Source: Caldifarciminota bacterium (GTDB lineage: Bacteria; Hydrothermota; UBA3072; WFRC01). Taken from it: a DNA stretch of 5,438 nt. Below, in pieces: positions 1 to 5,438 of this stretch. The notes below the pieces were generated by a model. It did not search any database, was not told the DNA's origin, and saw only the letters and a program-made list of their open reading frames with translations. A program made the translations under genes and the position numbers. The DNA is taken from contig WFRC01000107.1 in NCBI GenBank assembly GCA_015486685.1, positions 1-5,438 of the forward strand. Direction: 5' to 3'. Positions within the stretch are counted from its first letter, which is position 1, and the number at the start of each line of letters is the position of its first letter.

Positions 1-127
1 GCATTGCAAAGATAAGGATAATACACTGGGGTAATTGGCTTTTGAAAACAGAGAAAAAACTCCCTGCTCCAAAAAACAAGAAGAAGAAATGCAACGAACT
101 GCACTATACTGCAACATTAACATTTAA

Positions 128-144
128 CATACTATAGTAGTATG
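128..144. repeat. Short perfect inverted repeat (7-bp arms, 3-nt loop)
   Basis: CATACTA (128-134) and TAGTATG (138-144) are exact reverse complements around the triplet TAG. The TAG is also the stop codon of the small open frame entering from the left edge. There is no G+C-rich stem and no following T-run, so it is a poor intrinsic terminator. It could be a small dyad operator or chance in AT-rich DNA. Confidence 0.35.
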
Positions 145-218
145 GGAGATTGGTGAATAAGTAAAAAGGCAGGTTATAAGGCTAAGGTTGAGGTTAAAAA
201 AAGAAGAGTTGATGTGTG

Positions 219-241
219 AATGAGTAGATGGGTGAATGAGT
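219..241. repeat. 23-bp exact direct repeat, copy 1
   Basis: This segment, built around two TGAGT-type units (AATGAGTAGATGGGTGAATG and three more bases), is identical to 2799-2821. It lies about 40 bp upstream of the larger leader repeat. In copy 2 the gap to the larger repeat is 44 bp longer, so the two repeated blocks are separate modules in the same order, not one continuous duplication. Confidence 0.75.
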
Positions 242-306
242 TAGAAAAAAATGAAAAATGCAAATTGCAAAATGAAAAATCAACGAGATAAACGAAATTT
301 TGGAGT

Positions 307-324
307 GCAGAAGCTTGCTTCTGC
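307..324 (+). promoter_or_regulatory. Hairpin in leader copy 1
   Basis: GCAGAAG (307-313) and CTTCTGC (318-324) form a perfect 7-bp stem closing a CTTG loop; two flanking wobble pairs could extend it in RNA. It has no T-run after it, so it is not a standard terminator. The same structure is kept in the second leader at 2931-2948. Confidence 0.55.
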
Positions 325-420
325 GTCGTTAATCTGTTAAATCCGCATTCTCACTTCCGCATTGTTGTTTTTGGCGGGGAGCGATTAGCGGTAGGCGGTT
401 AGCGTTTTAACTTATTTAAC

Positions 421-427
421 AAGGAGG
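421..427 (+). promoter_or_regulatory. Ribosome binding site of the TonB-dependent receptor gene
   Basis: AAGGAGG lies 4 nt before the ATG at 432. An in-frame TAA at 417-419 rules out any upstream start, so this site fixes the N-terminus of the receptor despite its unusually short signal peptide. Confidence 0.9.
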
Positions 428-431
428 TAAA

Positions 432-2789
432 ATGTTTTTTTATTTATTGGTTGTATCTTCTGTAATATCAGGAAGAATTATGGATGGAAACACAGGGAAA
501 CCTTTGGTAGGAGCAAATGTGCTTATAGCAGGAGAAAACATTGGTGCCGTGGCAGATACTACAGGCCATTTTGAAATTCAGGATGTAAAATCAGGAAACC
601 ATAGGTTGAGAATCACTATGATAGGCTATAAGGAAAAAGGTCTTAATGTTTCTTTGGGAGAGAATGATATAAGGACATTGAATATTTATCTTGAACCTAC
701 TCTGATTTATTTGAAACAGGTTGTAATCACAGGCACCAAAACCCCTTATTATATTAAGGATGCGCCTATCCGCACAGAGGTTGTGACATTTAAGGCTATT
801 GAGGATAAAGGTGCACCAAACCTTTATGAAGCATTGGAAGGCACGCCTGGTATCAGGGTAGAACAGCAATGTCAATACTGCAATTTCAGTATGGTGAGAC
901 TTGAAGGTTTGGGACCTGACCACACACAGGTTTTAATAGATGGGCAACCTATCTATTCAGGGCTTGCAAGTGTGTATGGGCTTCAGCAATTATCCACAGT
1001 GGACATAGATAGAATAGAGGTAGTGAAAGGGGCTGGCTCAGCCCTTTATGGGAGTAGTGCTGTTGCAGGTGCTATCAACATTATTACCAGAAAGCCCTCT
1101 GCTATGCCGAGATTGAAGGTAAAACTCCAGAATGGTAGTTATAATACCTATGATTATTCTGTTTACGGTTCTGCAAAAAGAGACAGGATAGGCATTTTGT
1201 TAACAGCACAAAAGCATGGAGGTGATGCCCTTGATGTAAGTGGTAGTGGCAATACCCCCGAAGAGGTAAGAAAACCCGATGGCATTTCAGATAGGGTATA
1301 TATGAATGATTTCAATGCGGCGTTCAAGATACTCATTGACACAATATTTGGGAATGACCATATTACTATATCCGGAAGGGTTAGAGATGAAATAAGGCGT
1401 GGAGGTACTATAATAGATAATACTTATCTAAATCCGTTTACCGAGGGGACTGAAAACATTATAACAGATAGGTATGAAACAGAACTGGAATACAAAAAGA
1501 ACTTTATATATGGGAATGAACTTAATATCAGTTTTGCGTATACCTTGCATAATCGTAATGCTACCAATGATGCCTTTTTGGGAGATTATATGGCTACACA
1601 TAATGATACACTTCCGCCTATAAATGAAATGAGGCCATATATTGCAAAAGAAAATCTCTATACCCTTAACCTGAATTATCTTCAGCCCGTTTTGAGCAAC
1701 AATCGGATTTTATTGGGGCTGCAATATTCTCATGAGGGGCTTAAAGAGAGTGGAAAATATGTTAGTGTGGACACCACAGATTCTCTATACGGGATACCGT
1801 ATACATCTACAAGTGATAAGCATGCGAATGAAATTGGTGTATATATTCAGGATGAGGCCAGTATAAATGATATATTTGTGTTGGTAGGTGGAATAAGATA
1901 TGACTGGCATAAATCAGAGGATAATTTCAGAGGTTCTGGTAAGGTTGCACCTCAGGGGGTGCCTCCTGTTGTGTATAATGAAACATCCCTGAATCCCAGA
2001 TTTGGTATACGGTATAAATTGTTTTCTTCCCTATCCCTAAGAACAAGTTTTGGAACGGGATTCAGGGTGCCCTATGGATTTTCTGAGGACCTGCACCTTT
2101 GCAGTGGTTCTCCAAGGGTCTGGAAGGGAGTAGACTTAAAACCTGAAAAATCTGTAAGTTATAATCTTTCAGCAGATTATGGCATCGGTGATAAGGTTTT
2201 TCTGAGTGGGAATATATACAGAACAAACCTTGATAACAAGATTGGATTTATGGAAGCAGGTATAACTGCAAAATCCCTGGGATATACCTATGAATGGAGG
2301 AATATTGGTAAGGCATTTGTTCAGGGGATTGAAGGCAATGCAAGTATACACCCTTTACAAGCATTATCTCTCAGCGGGAGTTTTACCTTTAATGATGGAC
2401 AGTATGAGAACGAGAGAGCAGACTGGATTGGGACGCCTTATCAGACAATCAGTAAGTATATTTCCCGTTTTCCCCGTTCAACAGGAAACGCAAAGATAGA
2501 ATTTATGCCCCGAAATTGGAATATTGTGCTTGATGCCAATTATACAGGTAGTATGTATATTGATTACTTTAAGGATGAAGAAGAGCCAACGAAAATAAAG
2601 GAGACAGAACCCTTCTGGACAATTAATGCAAAGATTAGCAAAAGATTTTCTGATAATTTTGAGGTCTATCTGGGGGGTAAGAATCTTACAGATTATATTC
2701 AACCTGAAAGGCATATGGACGATGCTGCATTTATGTATGCTCCTGTATACGGAAGAACACTATATGGAGGGATAAATATAAGATTATAA
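432..2789 (+). CDS. TonB-dependent outer-membrane receptor with N-terminal carboxypeptidase-regulatory-like domain
   Basis: The 785-residue protein is an active-transport receptor in the outer membrane, energised by TonB. A very short hydrophobic leader (residues 1-12, no basic n-region) precedes a carboxypeptidase-regulatory-like beta-sandwich (about 12-90: G-R-I-M-D...G-K-P-L-V-G-A-N-V). Next come a TonB-box-like segment (QVVITGTK, 96-103), the plug (about 104-222; V-L-I-D-G-Q-P at 167-173, R-I-E-V-V-K-G and A-G-A-I-N-I-I-T at 212-219) and the barrel to the C-terminus. The F-R-V-P (544-547) and L-K-P-E (569-572) motifs are typical of these barrels. Only three cysteines are present: C147 and C150 in CQYCNFSM of the plug, and C557. 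Cysteine-containing plugs of this kind occur in Bacteroidota receptors. The substrate is not assignable; thiophilic metal or metal complex is my inference. It is probably its own transcription unit, since 268 bp separate it from the next gene. Confidence 0.93.
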   Translation: MFFYLLVVSSVISGRIMDGNTGKPLVGANVLIAGENIGAVADTTGHFEIQDVKSGNHRLRITMIGYKEKGLNVSLGENDIRTLNIYLEPTLIYLKQVVITGTKTPYYIKDAPIRTEVVTFKAIEDKGAPNLYEALEGTPGIRVEQQCQYCNFSMVRLEGLGPDHTQVLIDGQPIYSGLASVYGLQQLSTVDIDRIEVVKGAGSALYGSSAVAGAINIITRKPSAMPRLKVKLQNGSYNTYDYSVYGSAKRDRIGILLTAQKHGGDALDVSGSGNTPEEVRKPDGISDRVYMNDFNAAFKILIDTIFGNDHITISGRVRDEIRRGGTIIDNTYLNPFTEGTENIITDRYETELEYKKNFIYGNELNISFAYTLHNRNATNDAFLGDYMATHNDTLPPINEMRPYIAKENLYTLNLNYLQPVLSNNRILLGLQYSHEGLKESGKYVSVDTTDSLYGIPYTSTSDKHANEIGVYIQDEASINDIFVLVGGIRYDWHKSEDNFRGSGKVAPQGVPPVVYNETSLNPRFGIRYKLFSSLSLRTSFGTGFRVPYGFSEDLHLCSGSPRVWKGVDLKPEKSVSYNLSADYGIGDKVFLSGNIYRTNLDNKIGFMEAGITAKSLGYTYEWRNIGKAFVQGIEGNASIHPLQALSLSGSFTFNDGQYENERADWIGTPYQTISKYISRFPRSTGNAKIEFMPRNWNIVLDANYTGSMYIDYFKDEEEPTKIKETEPFWTINAKISKRFSDNFEVYLGGKNLTDYIQPERHMDDAAFMYAPVYGRTLYGGINIRL

Positions 2790-2798
2790 AGGCAGGTA

Positions 2799-2821
2799 AA
2801 TGAGTAGATGGGTGAATGAGT
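2799..2821. repeat. 23-bp exact direct repeat, copy 2
   Basis: Identical to 219-241 and starting 10 bp after the receptor stop codon. Just downstream, GGATGAGTA repeats the same TGAGT theme, so this is part of a degenerate short-unit repeat tract in the 268-bp spacer between the receptor and FmdE-like genes. Confidence 0.75.
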
Positions 2822-2865
2822 GGATGAGTAAAAGATTGACAAACGTGTTCGTGGTGATGATTCGT

Positions 2866-2925
2866 GATAAACGAAATGAACGAGATAAACGAAATGAACG
2901 AGAAAGACGAGATAAACGAAATTTT
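2866..2925. repeat. Tandem 18-bp repeat tract
   Basis: GATAAACGAAATGAACGA occurs twice without interruption (2866-2883, 2884-2901). A partial unit (GAAAGACGA, 2902-2910) and a third start (GATAAACGAAATTTT, 2911-2925) follow, and the third start is also the beginning of leader copy 2. The first leader has only the last unit. The extra units look like local tandem expansion of the leader's 5' edge. Confidence 0.8.
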
Positions 2926-2930
2926 GGAGT

Positions 2931-2948
2931 GCAGAGGCTTGCTTCTGC
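2931..2948 (+). promoter_or_regulatory. Hairpin in leader copy 2
   Basis: GCAGAGG (2931-2937) pairs with CTTCTGC (2942-2948) around a CTTG loop. The only difference from copy 1 (A312 to G2936) changes an A-U pair into a G-U wobble in plus-strand RNA, so the stem is kept; in minus-strand RNA it would give an A-C mismatch. Confidence 0.5.
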
Positions 2949-3045
2949 GTCGTTAATCTGTTAAATCCGCATTCTCACTTCCGCATTCCGCATTTTTGGC
3001 GGGAAGCGGTTAGCGGTAGGCGGTTAGCGTTTTAACTTATTAAAC

Positions 3046-3052
3046 AAGGAGG
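3046..3052 (+). promoter_or_regulatory. Ribosome binding site deciding the FmdE-like start
   Basis: AAGGAGG lies 5 nt before the ATG at 3058. The in-frame GTG at 3052-3054 overlaps this site and therefore cannot be the start it serves, so the protein begins M-Y-K-K-L. Confidence 0.88.
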
Positions 3053-3057
3053 TGTTT

Positions 3058-3747
3058 ATGTACAAAAAACTTATCAGTGCTGTAATTTTCCTGTCTGCAT
3101 TGACATCCTTTGGCGCTGCAAACTGGACACAGGAATTTTACGGAGATGTACCATCTATCAAAATCAAGGAACCTTTAGGGGTAATGGTAGGTTCGTTGAA
3201 ACCTGATAATCCTGTTATCACCATCTCCATCCAGGATGTTGGTCTTTACACGGGACACATCTGCCCTGGTGTTGCGGCAGGATTTAAGGCAACAACCCTT
3301 GCACTTGAAGCACTTTACGGAAAAAATATACCTGTGCGAGGAAAGATTAAAATAGCAGCAAATGTACCCTCTGATTTACTGGATGTAGTTTCATACATCA
3401 CAGGTGCAAGGGTGTTTTATGGAAGGGATGAGGTGAACCATAATGATATTATTATTGACAGGACTCTGGGGGAGAAACCCGGAATAGTTGTTATGGTATT
3501 CAAAAGGAAGGACACAGGCAAGATGGTAAAGGTGATATTCAACAAAAATAGGCTTTTCAATCCTAAAATGATGAAGAAGATGAAACAACTAAAAAAGAAG
3601 ATTATGGAAGGTAAAGGGACAGAAAAGGAAAAAGTAAGAATGAGAAAAGATCTCCAGAAAAAGGTAAAGCAAATCCTCTTCAACCTTCCGAAAGGTGTTA
3701 TAACAGTGGAAGAAATTGGAAACTATAACTTTCCTGACAAGGATTAA
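3058..3747 (+). CDS. Exported FmdE-domain protein
   Basis: This 229-residue protein has a signal peptide (M-Y-K-K, hydrophobic residues 5-19, likely cleavage near G19-A-A-N), so it should act in the periplasm. An FmdE-like domain follows; its hallmark is G-H-I-C-P-G (66-71) with a following G-F-K-A-T-T helix. FmdE domains are named for subunit E of formylmethanofuran dehydrogenase but occur in many proteins with no link to methanogenesis; the His/Cys motif is a likely metal site. C69 is the only cysteine. Many relatives carry a second Cys just before an Asp-Ala-Ile-type helix; here that position reads V-P-S-D-L-L (103-108). The C-terminal zinc ribbon of methanogen FmdE is absent. Residues 165-206 are a basic, Met- and Lys-rich helical stretch (MMKKMKQLKKKIM). 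The stop is 12 bp before the next ATG. A formylmethanofuran role is unlikely. Confidence 0.82.
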   Translation: MYKKLISAVIFLSALTSFGAANWTQEFYGDVPSIKIKEPLGVMVGSLKPDNPVITISIQDVGLYTGHICPGVAAGFKATTLALEALYGKNIPVRGKIKIAANVPSDLLDVVSYITGARVFYGRDEVNHNDIIIDRTLGEKPGIVVMVFKRKDTGKMVKVIFNKNRLFNPKMMKKMKQLKKKIMEGKGTEKEKVRMRKDLQKKVKQILFNLPKGVITVEEIGNYNFPDKD

Positions 3748-3748
3748 A

Positions 3749-3755
3749 AAGGAGG
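3749..3755 (+). promoter_or_regulatory. Ribosome binding site of the outer-membrane barrel gene
   Basis: AAGGAGG begins 1 nt after the FmdE-like stop codon and lies 4 nt before the ATG at 3760. The 14-base stretch AAGGAGGTAAAATG is identical to that of the receptor gene. No room remains for a promoter, supporting one transcript for the two genes. Confidence 0.9.
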
Positions 3756-3759
3756 TAAA

Positions 3760-4740
3760 ATGATTAAAAAAGTATGGATATCGGGGTTAACATTATTTTT
3801 TGTTTTTGTCCCTTCGGTAAGAGTGTATGCGGGTGACCCCATAATTGGTTGCCCATTGGGAGTCGAAAAAGGTAAGGTGTGGCTTTTTTCAAGAACACTT
3901 TACATCAAAGCAACAAAGGCGTACTGGAATGAAATCCCTACAGAAAGCCCTATAATGGCAAATATGCCAGAAGGCTGGCATGCAAAGATATTGAAATCGA
4001 GCTATAGAACAGAGTTTGGTGTCACTGATAGACTTTCTTTGGGTGTACTTCTTGCATACTGGAATAAGGATATAGCAAAGGAAGTGTGGAAGAAAAAACC
4101 TGATAATACCTGGATGAAAAAGCCCGTTTCTTACTATGCCTATGGCTTTGGCGATATCTGGACTATGGGATTATTTAAATTGGTAAAAGAACATCCGATA
4201 TTTGAGGCTATTTCTGTAGGCCTGGGTTATAAATGGGATGCCGCAGATAATACTCTGGTTGTTCATGGTATTGGAACGGGTTCAAAGGATGCACGACTTG
4301 CCTTTCTTACTCACGACAACATAAATAAAAGGATTCATCTGTGCACATCCTTCTGGTATGAGTATAGAGGGAAAATAAGAGATATAGAAGTGAAAAATGA
4401 CCAGGGACAGATAGTTGAATGGGAGAAATCTGGTAGAGATATTGGAGATGCCTTTGGATATAATATAAACGCAGAGCTCCATCTGGACAAAGATGGACAC
4501 TACCAGATTGTGCCTACCTTTGTAGGCTGGCAAAAGTTTGCGGATAAAGACAAGGATGGTAATCAGGTGAAAAATTCCGAATTTTATGATTATTCAGCAG
4601 GACTGATGTTCGTATATTTGCCTTATGGAGAAGAATGCGACCACTGCAAATTTATGATAGGTGGGAAAACACCCATAAAATCAGTTAATTCTTTCAGTGC
4701 TTTATTCTCTCTACAAATTGGGGCAATGTGGACATTCTAA
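3760..4740 (+). CDS. Putative outer-membrane beta-barrel protein, transporter-like, with CxxC motif
   Basis: The 326-residue product has a clear signal peptide (M-I-K-K, hydrophobic 5-20, V-Y-A at 22-24 as likely cleavage site). The mature chain shows alternating aromatic/hydrophobic strands typical of an outer-membrane barrel (for example S-Y-R-T-E-F-G-V-T-D-R-L-S-L-G-V at 81-96) and ends in a C-terminal Phe (M-W-T-F). The G-I-G-T-G-S-K-D-A segment (170-178) resembles the T-G-S-x-D turn of the MetA-pathway/phenol-degradation type of outer-membrane transporter; this family link is tentative. Unusual for a barrel, it has four cysteines: C31 in G-C-P-L-G near the mature N-terminus, C195, and C293/C296 in E-E-C-D-H-C-K between late strands. 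A Met/His segment (P-I-M-A-N-M-P-E-G-W-H, 64-74) follows the first strand. It is translationally close to the FmdE-like gene, suggesting a shared pathway. The transported compound is unknown. Confidence 0.72.
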   Translation: MIKKVWISGLTLFFVFVPSVRVYAGDPIIGCPLGVEKGKVWLFSRTLYIKATKAYWNEIPTESPIMANMPEGWHAKILKSSYRTEFGVTDRLSLGVLLAYWNKDIAKEVWKKKPDNTWMKKPVSYYAYGFGDIWTMGLFKLVKEHPIFEAISVGLGYKWDAADNTLVVHGIGTGSKDARLAFLTHDNINKRIHLCTSFWYEYRGKIRDIEVKNDQGQIVEWEKSGRDIGDAFGYNINAELHLDKDGHYQIVPTFVGWQKFADKDKDGNQVKNSEFYDYSAGLMFVYLPYGEECDHCKFMIGGKTPIKSVNSFSALFSLQIGAMWTF

Positions 4741-4748
4741 TTGTTTTC

Positions 4749-4802
4749 GGGGCCAGTCGTACAAATTACAAAATTTTTTGTGAAAAGTGAGCGACTGACC
4801 CC
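4749..4802. repeat. Imperfect palindrome between convergent genes (REP/MITE-like or bidirectional terminator)
   Basis: GGGGCCAGTCG (4749-4759) pairs with CGACTGACCCC (4792-4802): 10 of 11 positions pair, with one C-A mismatch. The 32-nt loop contains its own AT hairpin (ACAAAA 4768-4773 / TTTTGT 4776-4781). AAATTTTT follows on the plus strand, so it could end the FmdE-barrel transcript; minus-strand termination is less clear because no T-run follows there. The long structured loop and the GGGGYCAGTCG arms also fit a small non-autonomous palindromic repeat. Confidence 0.65.
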
Positions 4803-4813
4803 AAATTTTTGCT

Positions 4814-5438
4814 CTACACTTCTATTCTGGATGCCATCCAGCAGGGTAGAAAATGTATATCGCACCCATTATCTGAAACCTGCCCTTTAATACCCTTCGT
4901 CAAAATATAACCCTTTTTTGGATGGTATTTGTTTACAAAATTTTTCACACCTCTAGGAACTTCTAACTTTTTTAAGTTTGTAAATTTTACCTCTGCAGGT
5001 GTTCGTCTATCTATTACAAAATCTACCTCTGCACCCATCTTTGTTCTCCAATAACCAATAGGTAGTCCATATAGAGAGGATTTTAGGAATTCAAGCAAAA
5101 CAAAGTTTTCTACAAGTGTTCCCATATCAACCCTCTGTTTCATAACATCCATATTTCCCACTGCCCAGTTCCTTAATCCTGTATCAATAAAGTAGACCTT
5201 TGACATTTTAGTGATTTCTTTTCGGGGATTCGTAGAAAAGGCAGGTAAAGGATATATCAAATATGTTAGTTCAAGTGCCTTTATATATCTCACGGCAGTT
5301 TCTCTTGAAATTCTAATATCATTTGAGATTGACAGAATGTTTAACATTCCACCCATACGACCAGCAATCATCCTCATTGTGTCTGTAAATTTTTCAGGTT
5401 GTTTGAGATTAAAAAGAGGTATTATATCTCTGTATATA
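4814..5438 (-). CDS. AAA+ family ATPase with DUF4143 C-terminal domain (partial, N-terminus beyond the right edge)
   Basis: The frame is open from the window edge to a TAG at 4814-4816, giving 207 visible C-terminal residues. The Met at 5377 is internal: the upstream codons continue the family sequence (I-Y-R-D-I-I-P-L-F). In this family an N-terminal P-loop AAA domain, here outside the window, is followed by a winged-helix-like segment (visible residues about 36-68, I-S-R-E-T-A-V-R-Y-I-K-A-L-E). Then comes the DUF4143 region with K-V-Y-F-I-D-T-G-L-R, L-V-E-N-F-V-L, Y-W-R-T-K, G-A-E-V-D-F-V-I (135-142) and A-E-V-K-F (148-152). The E-V-D...E-V-K pattern resembles a PD-(D/E)xK nuclease-like core. 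Such genes are abundant and scattered in archaea and anaerobic bacteria, and their cellular role is poorly defined. It converges on the barrel gene and probably has no part in its function. Confidence 0.85.
   Translation of the reverse strand, partial: IYRDIIPLFNLKQPEKFTDTMRMIAGRMGGMLNILSISNDIRISRETAVRYIKALELTYLIYPLPAFSTNPRKEITKMSKVYFIDTGLRNWAVGNMDVMKQRVDMGTLVENFVLLEFLKSSLYGLPIGYWRTKMGAEVDFVIDRRTPAEVKFTNLKKLEVPRGVKNFVNKYHPKKGYILTKGIKGQVSDNGCDIHFLPCWMASRIEV

Larger units (their letters stand above)
1..282. other. Left-edge region with no convincing gene
   Basis: No supported gene lies here. The frame starting at base 3 is open from the window edge to a TAG at 135-137 (44 codons, with a Lys-rich stretch, K-N-K-K-K-K). 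It could be the tail of a gene entering from the left, but I recognise no family in it. From 138 on the sequence is A- and G-rich and low in complexity (runs of AAAAAA, repeated AAATGAAAAAT), which is typical of non-coding spacer. A 23-bp segment at 219-241 recurs exactly at 2799-2821, so the upstream part of this spacer also shares material with the second leader. Confidence 0.5.
283..428 (+). repeat. Leader repeat, copy 1 (upstream of the TonB-dependent receptor)
   Basis: About 146 bp nearly identical to 2907-3053, with roughly ten differences, half of them in one short patch (364-369). It runs directly into the ribosome binding site of the receptor gene. In order it contains ACGAGATAAACGAAATTTT, a short hairpin (307-324), two CCGCATT units (343-349, 357-363), and a GCGG/TTAG-rich tandem stretch (381-404). 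It ends in TTTTAACTTATTTAAC and AAGGAGG. A TTGCTT (315-320) and TTAAAT (337-342) pair, 16 nt apart, is a weak sigma-70-like promoter candidate kept in both copies. The repeat may be a shared regulatory leader or a dispersed intergenic repeat family; the sequence alone does not decide. Confidence 0.85.
2907..3053 (+). repeat. Leader repeat, copy 2 (upstream of the FmdE-like gene)
   Basis: About 147 bp, nearly identical to 283-428, and likewise running through the ribosome binding site of the next gene. Positions 2907-2987 differ from copy 1 by one base only (G2936 for A312). The main divergence is at 2988-2992, where a third CCGCATT unit stands in place of GTTGTTT. The GCGGTTAG-type tandem stretch (3006-3029) and the TTTTAACTTAT segment are retained. 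Since no copy lies before the third plus-strand gene, the two copies mark two transcription units. Confidence 0.85.

Noticed and set aside
3..137. Open frame from the left edge as the tail of a gene
   Set aside because: Only 44 codons, no family recognised, and low-complexity Lys-rich content; cannot be told from chance.
591..923. Minus-strand open frame inside the receptor gene
   Set aside because: It lies wholly within the well-supported receptor gene, has no ribosome binding site that I can see and no recognisable domain. The other small overlapping frames at 2169-2714, 3391-3683 and 4282-4533 are rejected for the same reason.
2836..2841. TTGACA as the -35 box of a promoter for the FmdE-like operon
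   Set aside because: No -10-like hexamer lies 16-18 nt downstream; the nearest (TGATAA, 2865-2870) is 23 nt away, and the element is absent from leader copy 1.
2866..2925. CRISPR-like array
   Set aside because: The units are contiguous with no spacers and only about two full copies exist.
3052..3057. GTG start two codons upstream for the FmdE-like protein
   Set aside because: The GTG overlaps the AAGGAGG ribosome binding site, whose spacing fits the ATG at 3058.
3058..3747. Evidence for methanogenesis or formylmethanofuran metabolism
   Set aside because: The protein is exported, lacks the zinc ribbon and sits with outer-membrane proteins, none of which fits that pathway.
4814..5377. Complete minus-strand gene starting at the ATG at 5377
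   Set aside because: The frame stays open to the window edge and the upstream residues belong to the DUF4143 family sequence, so the gene is truncated by the window and not complete.

Overview
The window looks like chromosomal DNA from an AT-rich Gram-negative bacterium. It holds a TonB-dependent outer-membrane receptor, a second predicted outer-membrane beta-barrel and a signal-peptide-bearing protein. The receptor is of the type common in Bacteroidota and related (FCB-like or candidate-phylum) lineages: an N-terminal carboxypeptidase-regulatory-like domain, then a TonB-box-like segment, plug and barrel. The three plus-strand genes all have strong AAGGAGG ribosome binding sites 4-5 nt before the ATG. 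The exact lineage cannot be fixed from the sequence.

Layout: 1-431 has no convincing gene; its last ~150 bp is a repeat-rich leader. 432-2789 (+) encodes the TonB-dependent receptor. 2790-3057 is a second non-coding leader, whose last ~147 bp nearly duplicates the first. 3058-3747 (+) encodes an exported FmdE-domain protein. 3760-4740 (+) encodes an exported outer-membrane beta-barrel, 12 bp downstream and almost certainly co-transcribed with it. 4741-4813 holds an imperfect palindrome between convergent genes. 4814-5438 (-) is the C-terminal part of an AAA+/DUF4143 ATPase that runs off the right edge and is probably unrelated to the rest.

The most interesting point is the plus-strand set. 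A receptor, a probable periplasmic FmdE-like protein and a second barrel sit under two almost identical leaders that extend into the ribosome binding sites. This suggests two co-regulated transcription units. Each protein carries a sparse but pointed cysteine motif: C-Q-Y-C-N-F-S-M in the receptor plug, H-I-C-P-G in the FmdE domain, and G-C-P-L-G plus C-D-H-C in the barrel. My working hypothesis is an envelope system that takes up or handles a thiophilic metal ion or metal complex. The substrate is not known, and the hypothesis rests on motifs and gene order only.
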